The notes under the pieces are model-generated. The model was not told where the DNA came from, did no database searches, and saw nothing but the letters and a program-made list of their open reading frames with translations. This document shows positions 36,820-48,235 of a stretch of DNA of 64,000 nucleotides, piece after piece. Numbering within the stretch: position 1 is the first letter of the stretch; every line of letters starts with the position of its first letter. The stretch lies in contig JAMXBD010001379.1 of the NCBI GenBank assembly GCA_024138025.1, forward strand, positions 248,001-312,000, written 5' to 3'. Origin of the DNA: Combretum micranthum. Taxonomy: Eukaryota; Streptophyta; Magnoliopsida; Myrtales; Combretaceae. A program made the translations under genes and the position numbers.

Positions 36820-37000
36820 GTGTCTCAATTTTGCATAAATATTCAAACAGGTATTTAAATTTTAAAAGTTCAATTTAATTTCCAGTCAAACTTTTTATGG
36901 TCATTTTCACTATCCTTTAACTCTATTTTCTTCATGTGATGACATGGACAAGAGAGTCAATAAGCGCTTGATTTGTGTACAATAAAAAAGGAATAAATTA

Positions 37001-37360
37001 AGAGGTAATTGCAAAAAACATCTCATAAACTTTAAAAGTAGTGCAGATTGACCTCCTTCCCTAACAAAATAACCCTTTGAACTTTTATTTTCCTATGCAA
37101 TTAAGAACACGTTGCATGTTCCGTTAAAAAAAAAAGAAAAAGATTGTGAATTCATCCTCTAAACTTTTTATCTATGTTCAGATTCACCCTATAAGCTTTC
37201 ATATATGTGCAAAATTACCTCTATTTTCCCTGCTCAAAACAGTTAATTATCTTCATAGTTCTAATTTTTTAAAATTTAAGGGATAAAAAATCATGCTTTC
37301 ATAATTGGGAGGTCAATCTACGCTACCTTAAAGTTTAGGGGATAAATTTGTAATTATCCT
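37001..37360. mobile_element. Nested MULE-type foldback MITE
   Basis: The left AGAGGTAATTGCAAAAAACA and the complement of the right end, AGGATAATTACAAATTTATC, begin arms that share TAAACTTTAA and AG(T)GTAGATTGACCTCC-like words. Its end type is that of the foldbacks at 22956 and 10713. It lies inside the arms of a larger element, so it inserted later. No clean target duplication was found. Confidence 0.65.
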
Positions 37361-37372
37361 AAAAACTAATTG

Positions 37373-37396
37373 GGAGAGAGAGAGAGAGAGAGAGAG
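37373..37396. repeat. (GA)n microsatellite
   Basis: Twelve GA units beside the nested foldback. Confidence 0.9.
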
Positions 37397-38263
37397 TTTT
37401 GAAGAAAATAATTAAAGGAAAGAAGAAAAATATGAATAATAAACTCTACACAAGCTCTATACAAAGTCAATTTCTCCTTGTTTTTAATGAAAAACTTAGT
37501 AGGTCCTGTAAAAGAATCAACAAAAGTAACAAATATGTATAATATTCATCAAAAAACTTAATAAATAAAAAGATTGAAAATTGGTGAAAACTTAGGGAAG
37601 GTTATTTTGAAATGATTTAATGCTTAAAATTAAATAGAGAAGATGAAAATCCTAATATAGTATATTGTTCATGGACGATTTCCCTAAAAATATTATTTTA
37701 TTGAGAAAAATCAGAAGGGATTCATAGCTTCATCTTCTCTCTTGAACGACAATTGAAGGTCTCTCGTATGTCCAACTAGAAGCCACAACGTGAAAGCCAA
37801 AATAGAAGTCAAACCTAACAAACACGATATACCGAACCCATTCATCATTAAATGCCAACCCCAACTAGTCGAGTTGACTCAATCATATCCCTCAACAGTG
37901 CTCACTTTCTCTTTGCCAAATCCATCCCTTCTCTCTTTAATCACCTTTATGCAAAACTAACAGCTATGGCAAACCATCAGAACCTAAAAACGAGACTTGC
38001 CCTTGCATCCTTGTACCTTCATTCTTCTTCTTTTTCTTCTTTAATTACTCTCTCTCTCTCTCTTTCTCTCTCACCACATCAATTTTTTAAGGTTCTTCTT
38101 ATACATGTGTTAGGTGCTGATTAGCTATCTCGCCTATGTCATCAAATGAAGTAAATATAGTTAAGAAGGATAGTGAAAGTAGTCGTAAAATGTTTGATTA
38201 AGTATAAAATTTAACTTTTTAAATTAATAGTACCTAATTAAATTTTCATAAAAAGTTCACTTA

Positions 38264-38432
38264 TCAGTTTCAATATTTTCTCTTATTATTTGCCCTTACA
38301 CAATTCATATTTCAACTTTGATAGTTGAAATGCCATGGATAAACAACGTCATACTCTCATAACTCACATGGTATTTAAAGTATGAATTGGTGTTATGTCA
38401 ACTCACCTAATAAAACTAATTAACGTTGGAAG
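38264..38432. other. Short AT-rich spacer
   Basis: It holds nothing recognisable. Confidence 0.5.
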
Positions 38433-40195
38433 TGTAATGACCTAAACACAAGGGCACTTACAACTAACCATGTGTCCATATAGTATATGGATATACAAAG
38501 GCTCAGAATTTGCTAATAACTATAATTAATGCCATTTAATACTACCAATACACATATTAAATACTTCAAATTCATAGTTAGAATATAAGTACTTTGCTAC
38601 AACTATACTAGATACTTATACTTTCTACACATCATTACTAATGGATGGCTCATAGAATCCATCTACACATATACTATTACAAACCAGCAAGTGGGTTCAT
38701 TCCATAACACCCTAACTTAATACAAGAATAAAAACAACATAATAGAATAGAAGTTTCTATCCCTACAATGTAACAGGTCATGTTTAAAAGTCCGCTGGGT
38801 GATCTTTGCCACAAATGTGCCCCCCATAACCCATGATAATGTCATATCTAGTTAAGCTGAAAAGTAACATGAGTTACGTCATAACCTAAAAAGGAAGAAG
38901 GGCGAGTTGGATCCCAACAAGGTATACCAACAAACATGTGTAGGTATAAACATGGAAAATTCACATGCATCATCATCATATAAATGCAACACACAACCAC
39001 TTAATTATCTGTAACTTTTAGTCCAACATTAAACAACGAGATCACTCAATATCCTAAAACACACGTAAATATTTGCACATATATATATTGGTTATTGGGT
39101 ACACTTCAATAATTACGATGCTGACAAATCCTAAATCTACCCAGATCATTTTTCATATACAATTGTATTCCTGGACAACACCACACATAGATCATTAGGT
39201 TACTGTAATAATAGCATGGATACTTTTCACTTATTACCAGTAGCCACACAAAAGCAATATGCACATCATTAATGTTGACTAGTTATTAAGTTAGTTTTAG
39301 TTTCTGTCCTAAACAAATACAACACACACATAGTACACACACACCTAGAAATAATTTCGTTCCAAACCAGTATCCATTATTTGGATTACACACAATTAAA
39401 TTGTTTAGAATCTTCTATCTATCTTGCTTAAACTCTCATTATATATTCCTATTACTCTCCATCCTATACCGTTATAACTTAGACACCGAAGTTTTAAAGT
39501 ACACTTAGATTGTGAAAGTGAATAATGAAACAAATCTAGTCATTTTTAGGCTACAAAAGAATTATTTTCAGGGTGCTATAATATGCATAAATCAGTATAC
39601 AACTAAGTATAAGGTTAGGTATCACTTAAGCAACAAAAAAAAAAAAAAGGTTATAAAAAGATCCATGGGGAAGTATGTAGGTAATATGTAGGAGTCCACT
39701 CTAGCACTCGTGATCAAAACATACAAGTGTAGCAATAATAATACCTTCTTGAAGAAACTCTAAAATCCCTTTGTTTTCTAAAATACTCTATTCTTCTTTC
39801 TTTGAATTTTTCTAAAGATCCTACTTATGTTCTCCTTTTCTCCCATAGAAACTTGCTGTCACCACTAGAACACTAAGGTTTTATCATTTTTTTCCATGTA
39901 ATTCATTAAAAGTGATAGGAAAAAGACTCATTTTTCTTACTTACCGAGGGATCTTGTTGCAAATCCTCTACATTTGTCTGAGATCGTTGTGAAGAAGAAA
40001 GCGATGGTTCTGTACTCATAAAGACATAATGAAAAGAAGTATAGTTACCGAATTCTATCTCCCTTTTAAACATTACCTGCCAATGTATATTTAAAAGATA
40101 TTGTGGCTTGATAGAATTGCCCTCTTTCTTATAATACATATTTATCTTTATGTTCCTTCCCTTAATTAATTAATTATTTAACTATTTTTTAGGTT
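38433..40195 (-). mobile_element. Gypsy-type long LTR remnant
   Basis: It starts TGTAATGACCTAAAC on the plus strand, the inverse of the ...GGTCATTACA end of long plant Ty3/gypsy LTRs of the Tekay/Del kind. As expected for such an LTR read backwards, an A-rich polyadenylation-side stretch comes first (38700-38760), then GC-richer DNA (38790-38920). A CTTCTTTCTTTGAATTTTTC leader-like stretch follows further right (39750-39840). No coding sequence, PBS or partner LTR is present, and the right end (about 40195) is uncertain. It is probably a solo or truncated LTR. Confidence 0.5.
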
Positions 40196-40261
40196 ATTTT
40201 AGGAAGGCTAGAAGATGACACGTTTTTATCAACCACAGTAGATTTTTTTCCCTTCATAATA

Positions 40262-40335
40262 GAGAAGGGGGATTTGAACTCGATCATCTCACGTAGTGTT
40301 AATATCATTAGGTTATAAGATGATTAGCCATCAAA
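40262..40335 (-). repeat. tRNA-like SINE head remnant
   Basis: Minus-strand reading gives an A-box-like ACCTAATGATATTAACAC (around 40297-40314) and, about 20 bp on, a B-box-like GAGTTCAAATCCC (40269-40281). The order suits a tRNA-derived SINE promoter. The B box has A for G in TTCGA, and no tail or target duplication is seen. Confidence 0.45.
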
Positions 40336-41500
40336 AATTTAATTTGAATACTGTGATTGTTAAGTTGACTTATGAGGGATATTTTGCTTGGAAAAGTTAA
40401 AGGAAACTTTTCGATCATAACTACGATAATCCCTACCTTATAATGGGCTTATCCTATTAATCTAGGTTCTAAAAACTTAGAACTAAAATCTATCATATAA
40501 AATATCCAAACACTTGATTTCATAAGTAGGACAACTAAATACATAGAGAATTCTAGAAAAGAAAAGAAAAGGAAAGAAAAGAAAAAAAAACTTATATATA
40601 AAAATGTATAAGGAAGTGCATTTGCAATATATACTAAATTTATATTATCATATCCCCAGGGGCTTTGTTTTCTTTCAAATGGGTCCAACTAAATTATAGA
40701 TTTCTGAAAATATCGCTTCCTTCAAGCTAAGCTCTACATTGACTAATATGATTTTCTTAAAACGCTCTCCCCACCTTAGGCCCACGATACTATAATATGA
40801 CAAAACATAGTGTATTAATAAAAATAAGAAAAGTTGTCAGTTATTTACCTATTTTAATTAAAGTTGGAATATAGATGAGTCAAGTCCAAATATTAATATC
40901 AACTTTAAACTAAATAATACATAGAATTTTAAGAACATGCTCAACTTAAATGCCACTCAATAATCTTTATAATCGGACCCAGTTAAGATTGTTAAGTACA
41001 AAATTATATAATTTTCTTTTGATAATTTTAATTTCCATACATGAATTCAAATTATGCATAAATCAGAGATCAAATTAAATAAATCTGCTGAGCCTCATGG
41101 ACCAAATATGGTAAAAGTTGAACTCAAATCAATAAACTATTTAATATAATATTTGAGTTTGAGTCCAATTAGAGCATAATTAATTTTGAATCGAAACTAA
41201 AACCAAGTAGTTTACAAATATAAACAAGTCTTAAAATATGGATAATGTCTAAAAAAAATATTGAGGAATGAATTATGAGGTAGTCTATCTAAACAAATGT
41301 GACTACTTCCTTAATATATATATATATATATGTATAAATATGTATATAGATTCTTCTAATATCAAAGCCCACACTTAAAATTAATATGTGTATAAACCCG
41401 ACTCAACATCTATTAAGTTTGTTGCTTCCACACGAGTCAAATAACATACCTTAGCCTCAATACGGTGAAACCCCAGGTCATAAAAAAATAGTAAATTAGA
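40336..41500. other. AT-rich intergenic DNA, no gene recognised
   Basis: Short frames only; 41100-41230 has the AACTCAAATCAAT texture of old hAT-type repeats. A short TA run lies at about 41321-41332. Confidence 0.55.
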
Positions 41501-41650
41501 TCTTATGATGTCAATATTTAGGATAAGTTTATTTAAAATTTTTATATTTCGAGTGTTTTTAAAAGGTGTCGTAATGTAGCAGGTTTTTTGAGTTTTAATT
41601 AAATATTTCTTTTATAATATGTATTAATAAAAATCTCAATTGATTTACTT
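41501..41650. repeat. Half copy of the 10713-11103 foldback
   Basis: AGGATAAGTTTATTTAAAAT and AGTTTTAATTAAATATTTCT correspond to the arm and centre of the MULE-type foldback at 10713-11103 on the opposite strand, in the right order. Only one arm and part of the centre remain. Confidence 0.5.
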
Positions 41651-41711
41651 TTTTAAATATTAGAACCTTTATTAAACCACAGAAGCACATGGACTTCAAA
41701 TAAATTTACAT

Positions 41712-41850
41712 GACTTATTTGGATAGTCAGGTATCAAATCTGTATTAGTTTAATATCGATTCGATTTGATCAATTTATAAGTAAAGTTATTGATTTTTCA
41801 TCGGTATCACATCTATAACGATTTCAAATTTGTTTAGTACTGAAATGATG
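41712..41850. repeat. Dispersed repeat R1, copy 3
   Basis: It aligns with 1866-2048 and 6572-6738: CTTATTTGGATAGTCAGG, then ATATCGATTCGATTTGATCA and TATAAGTAAAGTTATTGATT, then TTCATCGGTATCACATC. Confidence 0.6.
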
Positions 41851-42831
41851 CGAAATGGCCACTAAAAATACCAACCATACGGGCGCTAAAGGGTGGAATT
41901 TTGGATGTTATTTAGAGGTAAAGGCGTGAGGTAGAGCTAACCAACCGTCGCCCAAGCTCATTAATGCCATATGACATCATGGCCCAAGATTGGGTTTTTT
42001 CCAAGCATTATGTAGGGCGGGTTTTGTACTTGAAGTCACAGCTAATAATAGCCAGCAATGTGGCATGCATGTTTCAGGTTATCATTCGTCAACCTGGTTT
42101 TAATAAGTCCGACATTACGTAAATGCGCATGTGTAAAATCCTAAATGGGCGTATGGACGTGTCAGAATGCACATAAATAAAAAGCTTGAAGCAAGAGACC
42201 GATCACATGCCCAAAATTCAATAATGGACTTGATCGCACAATCCCACGCGCTATACGACGTACCTTATCTTTACTAAATAATTCATTCAGCTTAAAAGTA
42301 AATTATAAATGGAAAATAGTTGTAAAGATTAAAAAAAAAAAACCCTAATGTCAAATTTTTGAGAAATAAAGTCAAATAAAATTGTGATTTCAAATTTTAT
42401 TCTATATTTTATGTTTAAATACACTTTTAGAAACTAGACTATTAAGGAAAATTTGATTCTATATTCATCGTGATTCTGTTCTAACTACATCGATAATACA
42501 TATTTTAATTACCTTTTATCATACAAGATATTTATAATATATATGTATATTGTTAGAGCATTTTTAACAAAAACACTTTATAACAATTCCCGATTTGTCC
42601 TATTCTAAACGATTTTGGTATATCAAACTTGGGATAAGTTTTTCTCTCTCTTTTTATTTTATTTTTTTTTAAATCTACATTTTAACAATTCATTTCAACT
42701 TCTAAATAGTTGAAAAAGTGTTAAAATAGGTTCTATTAATGACAAAACCATTATAAAAAATATAAACAAAAAAACATTATAAATTGATCAAAAAGAAAAA
42801 CTAAAGAGTAATGCAAATCATAAGGATCTAA
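41851..42831. other. Intergenic DNA with one GC-richer patch
   Basis: 41880-42290 is less AT-rich and looks single-copy within the window, with words such as CCACGCGCTATACGACGTAC. It has no open frame of note. The remainder is AT-rich and featureless. Confidence 0.5.
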
Positions 42832-42977
42832 GTTTTCTCTCTCTCTCTCTCTTTTTCGATTGACCACAGGATTATTACAACACGACGATATAGAACCATT
42901 CCAACGCATTAATACAGGAAATCGAACTCGGTATCTCAAGATAAGAATCTAAACCAGATGCCACTACGCTCCAAGAT
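42832..42977 (-). repeat. tRNA-derived SINE with a CT/GA tail
   Basis: On the minus strand it starts near CTTGGAGCGTAGTGGCATC (42957-42975), whose GAGCGTAGTGG matches the pol III A box well. GAGTTCGATTTCC (42917-42929) matches the B box, with spacing of about 32 bp. The sequence then runs into a short 3' body and ends at TCGAAAAAGAGAGAGAGAG (about 42838-42858). Internal promoter, about 140-bp length and a simple-sequence 3' end are the plan of plant SINEs. A flanking duplication is not obvious. This is the best SINE candidate in the window. Confidence 0.65.
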
Positions 42978-45453
42978 GATTAGCTAAGTTTTCCCCTTTC
43001 ATTTTTTACATTTTCATTTCAGCGACTATAAATTATTTTTTTCCTTCATGTTAGTGATTACGCCAATATGTATGCTATAATGTTTTGTATATCAAGATTT
43101 GACAGCAAAAGAAAATTATAGCAAAAAGTAACGATGGTCTTATTTTAATTTATTTTTCATAACTTGCATCCTGGAATAAAAGAAAGGAAAAACATAGGTC
43201 ACAAAGAAAGTTCTGATCACTCTAATGTACTTTTCTTATTTATAAGTACTCAAACCTTTAAAAAGAAAATAAATTAGTTATCTTATGAATAAAATAATTT
43301 AAAAATAAGAAATCATATTTTTATTATTTTCCAATGGCAAAATAGTCATTGAGAAACCATGAAGCAATTTTTTTTCTTTTTTAATATAAAAGATTTTATG
43401 GTTTAGGTGCTTATTTGTAGATTCCAAATAAAAAGGTTAGGACATATATAATAAATATTAAAGATATATTTTCAATTTATCCTCATTTCATATTTAAAGA
43501 TAAAAAAAAAAGAAAATAATAGATACTAAAAAGATATATAATGGTAAATTAATTTCAATTTAACACGGATTAATTAAATATAGAATATATATATATTTGT
43601 GATGTGTGTGTATATTTAGTGCTCTCAAACCCAAATTGATACGTCCAATTCAATTTGGTTGAGATTAATCTCTCTTTGGAACGGACTAGTTCAATTGCCA
43701 TTTAACTTCCAATTCAATCTAGTTTCACTCATTCATGTTTAACCCTGTAGCAAATTTGGATCAAATCCCGAAGTGGGTGTGAGAACATTGTATATAAGAA
43801 GAGACTAAATAAACATACGCATTCTTACATCTTACCCAAGGAATCACTCTTGATTTTTCGATCAAATGAAAATCCACCATAGACAGTTTAGTAAGTGCTT
43901 CGCACTGTTGGCATGAAAAAACACCCCACGTGACCTATAGCTAGGTCGGTTTCAGTTTGAGTTCATCCTTGGAAGTAAACCACTTTTTCCGCTTTAGAAC
44001 ATCTCGACTCATATTGATAAACAAATAATAGCAACCCCACCATCTCGAATTATTTGGCAATCTTTATCGTGGAATCCATGAATTTAACTGGCCTGGAACA
44101 ACAATAGCCTTGAGGGTCAGTTTTGAGTGCATGATCGCATCTTATCTTTGATAATAAGTGCACATTGAATTGGACGACGGGGAATGGTTATCCCTATTCC
44201 TTCTTATTCTTGTTGAAGAGTTATTATTGTGCTTAATTTGCAGAATAGTTATTCAATTGAATATATGTATTGTGTAGCGTTTAGGGTGGTTGAAGAGTTA
44301 CGTGCGAGAAAAAGTTTATTAAGTATGATATACTGCACAAACAAATAATGATGTATAAACACTGGTAATTTTTTTATATGGCTAATTTTATAAATATTTT
44401 ATTTTATTTTCACTGCTTATTTACAACATGTTGACACTTCCGGTGCTTATCTGAACGTATGTATCATGTTCATTGAATTTTTTTTATTTTTTTTTTTAAT
44501 TTGCTGCTTGTTGCTTCTTGTTTATCTCTGTCTATCGACTATCATTGCCCTTTTTGGGGCTCTAACCCCACTTGACCGTGAACCATCATTGACTCCGTCA
44601 CCCTATGCAGTGCCACTTGTATGGAGCCAGCTCTAGCGAACACATTGGCCACTTGGTCGAACCAATGGACGTCGGTGGAAATAGCTTACCCTGTAAGTTT
44701 GAAAGATGGACTTAGGTTTGAAAGCACGGTGCTGGTGCTTCTACGTCTAAGAAGGTTCCCTCTACAACCTGTAAAGTTGATTGGATAGAGATTTAATAGG
44801 ACTAAGTTGGCAGCCGGGTGTAGGATAAATTTGGTGGTTAGGTTTAGGGATGAGTACTTCAAAAAAACTTACGATATCTTAATCATTTTGATTACATATA
44901 TTACTCGTTCTCTTGTGTTTCTTTTACAACATAATAATGTAGTAAGCAAATTCTTTTAATTAAATCTTTAGGAATAAAAATTTCATAAGACAAACCAACA
45001 CTATATATTTAAATTAAAAAAAGTAAAATTAGGAACAAAATCGAGTGGATTCTTATAAGTTACCTGACTCGTCCAACCTGATAAATACTCTATATAAGGT
45101 TTGGTATCTTTTGCATAATTCTATATAAGGTTTTAAGCCATATTTTAGCTTTAATATAGAATTCATCGGAAACCTATATCCTTATAATTAAAAGTCAAAT
45201 TAAGTTTAAATACATATATTTTATGCACAAGTTCAATTAGTAAATGGTATATGCAGTTCTAGATTTGTAAATTATCATGGTGACTTATTGCAACGTTAAG
45301 CTAAGGAGTATAAATTTTGAAGGATTTATTCTTTATACAAACACTAATGGAAATAAATTTTTGTGTGAGTAAGCAAGAAGACAATTATGGATATGTATGT
45401 TATGAGATGAAGATTGCTTTATAGCTAACTTTAACCATAATATAATTATAGTT
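42978..45453. other. Intergenic DNA with a promoter-like and a GC-richer patch
   Basis: TGTATATAAGAAGAGAC near 43789 is TATA-like and is followed by an ATG at 43867 opening only 16 codons (MKIHHRQFSKCFALLA, then stop). At 44540-44830 there is a GC-richer stretch with a 37-codon frame from an ATG (about 44607) and a consensus-like splice donor, CCTGTAAGT. I do not recognise a gene; a decayed gene or LTR would fit. Confidence 0.4.
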
Positions 45454-45605
45454 AAAAGATTATTGGATCTATCATATTCATATCTAGGCATCCTATAAGG
45501 TTATTTGGGCAAGTTTCAAGTTCTTCAACAAAAGATTATTGGATCTATCATATTCATATTCAGGCATCCTATAAGGTTAATAGGGCTAGTTTCAGGTTCT
45601 TGAAC
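45454..45605 (+). repeat. Tandem duplication, two 76-bp units
   Basis: Units 45454-45529 and 45530-45605 both begin AAAAGATTATTGGATCTATC and contain GGCATCCTATAAGGTTA; they differ at only a handful of bases. It is a recent local tandem duplication of CCTATAAGG-type repeat DNA. Confidence 0.85.
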
Positions 45606-45699
45606 AAAAATTCTTTAAGGTTTAGGACGAGTTTTAAAAGACCCTATAGGATATCGAGATGGTATTAGATTTTATAAAACCTATCCCAAACTTATCCTG

Positions 45700-45846
45700 G
45701 TTGTATCTCTAAATAAAATATATTATAAATAATTTGCATCCATAAAAGATATTTATTAATAAAATAATATAACTATTAGCATTTCAATTTTTAATTACTA
45801 TGAGCTCATATGTGTTAGATTCAGAGCTCAACAAACTCTCCATCCA
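45700..45846 (-). repeat. 3' LTR start and PPT of the split Copia element (decayed)
   Basis: On the minus strand, the purine-rich GGATGGAGAGTT (45834-45845) is followed at 45833 by TGTTGAGCTCTGAATCTAAC. The start resembles the 5' LTR start at 54289 (TGTTGGACTTTGGGTTCAAG). Beyond about 50 bp the two LTRs no longer align, so this 3' LTR is truncated or replaced. Confidence 0.5.
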
Positions 45847-47625
45847 ACTCATATGGTAGGTTCTATCATATTGGTCATCTATTAACAAGAAATGAACTTG
45901 TCCCTAAGTAGAGTTTTAGTCATCATATATGAGCCATTATCATAATTATGAATCTTCTTTAGCTTTAAAATTTTCACTTCTAATAAATATTGAATCCAAT
46001 GATATCTAACATTAATGTGTTTGTATCTAAATAAAACAAAATTGGATTCTTATTAAGACGTATGATTGTTTAATTGTCACAATATAATTATAAATCAACC
46101 TGCTCTTAGCCTAACTCTTCTAAAAAATTCTTTTTCCACAAGACTTCTTTGTGGGATTTAGTCATGACAATCTATCCTACTTAAGTGATGGATAAAAAAA
46201 CACATTTTTGCAATTTAGATTGCCAAGACACCACTTCCTCTTGCATTAGTGTCTAGATAACCTAATGTAGACTTTTTGAAATCAAGACCACCTATCATAT
46301 CAGCATTTGTAAACCCTCTTGAAATTGGTTTACTACCACAAAATTGCAAACAAAACATAAAAGTGTCTCTGTAATACCTAAGAGTCCATTTAATTATGAT
46401 TCGATGTTCTTTAACTAGATTGGAGAGATAACGACTAACAACATGAGTAATATTTTGTCTAATATACCACTTAACATGCATTAGAATACCAACAAAAAAA
46501 GCACAAGGTATCTTCTTCACGTTTACTTTATTTGTCTTACTTCTAGGAATTGTTGAGAATTGAGTTTAAAGTGACTCGCAGGTGGAGAACAAACAAATTT
46601 TTCGTTACTCATGGTGAATCTCTTTAAAACCCTTTCTAGGTATCTCTCATATGATAACAACAATTTCCAAATCTTTCAGTCACAAATAATTCTCATACTA
46701 AGGATTTTAATGAGTCTTAAGTCTTTCACAGTAAAAGACTTGCTCAATGCAACTTGCAGATTTTAATTTGCTTGGTATCATGGCCAATATCTAACATGTT
46801 ATCCACATATAATAAGAGAAATGAACCTATAGCTATTGAATTTCTTTATAAGAATTTATGGTCTAATGCAACCCTTGTATATTCTTGGTCAATCATGAAG
46901 GGGTCAAACTTCTTATACTATTGTTATGGAGCTTGTTTTAGCACATACAAAATATTCTTCAATTTGCAAAGAAGATATTCCTTCCCCCTTGACATTGAAA
47001 CTCTTAAGCTACTCAATATAAATTTCTTCCACTAAGTCACCATAAAGGAATGTTGTCTTCACATTTAATATCTCAATCTCTAAATTCAAATTGACAACTA
47101 TACCAAGTACAATTTGAATAAAAGACATCTTTACCATCAATTAGAAAACTTCATTGAAATCAATACCTTTTCTTGACTCAATCCCTCGACAACCAATTTT
47201 ACATTGCACCTTAATTTTAAGCTATCCTCTTTAGTCGTCAATAAGTAAACCATTTGTTTTTCGATATTCTCTTGCCCTTTGACAATTCCACCATATCATA
47301 AGTATGATTCTGACTTAAGATTTCATCTTTTCTTGCATAGCTTTTAACCATTTATTTTTCCATTCATATAAAATGGATTCCTTTATTCATCTATCAGCAT
47401 CACATACTTATCTGGATTGTATCTTATGGATGGTCTTCGCTTCCTTGAAGATGTCCTTAAATCTGTTTGCTAATCAAGCTCTTGAGGTGTATCACCATCT
47501 CTAATTGAATCTTGCGTATCTCCTCTATCATAATTGGGATCTTTATGTAAGGGCATTGGGATCTCGCCTGAGGATTTGAACTTCTTTAGCTTACTTTATG
47601 TCTCAATGGTCTAGTCTTCTAAAAA

Positions 47626-47661
<36 letters not shown>

Positions 47662-48235
47662 GTGAAGATGTAGTCTTTTTAGAAGACTATATGTATTTTT
47701 CGTTGGATCCCATCATTATTTCCATAACTCAGAATAATACACAGTTTTGAATTTGTATCAAGTTTCGCTCATTCATCTTTGGGAATATGCATAGATGCCT
47801 TGCAACCAATCTCTTGTAAGTGATCATAGAAAATATTCTTATTGATCCATACTCTCTTTGAGATATTGCCATTTAGAGTATAAGAGGGGGATAGACTAAT
47901 CAAGTTGATAGTTGTCCACATTGCTTTGTCCTATAATGATTTAGGTAGCCGACATAAGACAACATTCACTTCACTTTTTTTTCACTTAGTTTTGCAAGCA
48001 TTAAGTAAATGGTATTTTTTTTTCTTCCCTTTAGCTACTATGAGAGAACTATTAATGAGCCTTCATTTTTTTTCACCAAAGTGACTATTATATCTTTCAT
48101 TGTTTAATTTTCTGTAGATATAAGGTTTAGGTAAATGTTTGCAAAATGTTTGATGAAATACCCTAAGTTTCCAGTAATCTAAATAAAAGTTAATATAATT
48201 GAAATAGAATGAAAGACAGACAGTCATTCTTGAAC
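45847..48235 (-). pseudogene. Copia integrase, RT and RNase H remnant
   Basis: On the minus strand, right to left: integrase core pieces (a degenerate DYSRKLWVYF-like segment near 48190; RLPKSL, then INLISLSPSYTLNGN near 47880-47950; LDTNSKLCIILSYG near 47720-47770), the linker RRPSIRYNPDKYVMLID (about 47385-47435), RT with ENILYVLKQAP (about 46930-46960) and YVDN at 46798-46809, then RNase H (46215-46520, with ISRGFTNADMIGGLDFKKST) and the C-terminal HINVRYHWIQYLLEVKIL (around 45960-46020). The second aspartate of YVDD is asparagine, which would abolish RT activity, and there are many stops. A 17-bp inverted repeat around (AT)n interrupts the integrase end. Confidence 0.85.
47612..47689. repeat. 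(AT)n flanked by a perfect 17-bp inverted repeat
   Basis: TAGTCTTCTAAAAAGAC (47612-47628) and its exact complement GTCTTTTTAGAAGACTA (47673-47689) enclose an AT run (47629-47656) and 16 further bases. It lies inside the decayed integrase of the Copia remnant. The arms duplicate one short integrase segment in opposite orientation. Confidence 0.85.

Larger units (their letters stand above)
36820..38263. mobile_element. Second MULE-like element with genic-looking interior
   Basis: Left arm 36821-36977 and the complement of right arm 38111-38263 align along about 150 bp, with shared blocks such as TTTCACTATCCTT, then CTTCAT and TGATGACAT. Between them are a nested foldback (37001-37360), a GA microsatellite and a GC-richer segment (37720-38110). 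That segment has a 90-codon frame at 37852-38124 ending in SSFSSLITLSLSLSLSP and a leader-like CTTCTTCTTTTTCTTC/(CT)n stretch. It follows the plan of the element at 4486-5546: long inverted arms, a captured leader-like interior and no transposase. No target duplication was found. The 90-codon frame matches no protein I know and overlaps the arm. Confidence 0.6.

Noticed and set aside
37852..38124. 90-codon frame as a host gene
   Set aside because: It runs into the right inverted arm of a MULE-like element, ends in a CT-microsatellite serine/leucine run, and has no recognisable domain; treated as a possible captured leader.
46215..46520. 101-codon frame as a host gene
   Set aside because: It matches the RNase H region of Copia and is collinear with RT and integrase remnants to its right.
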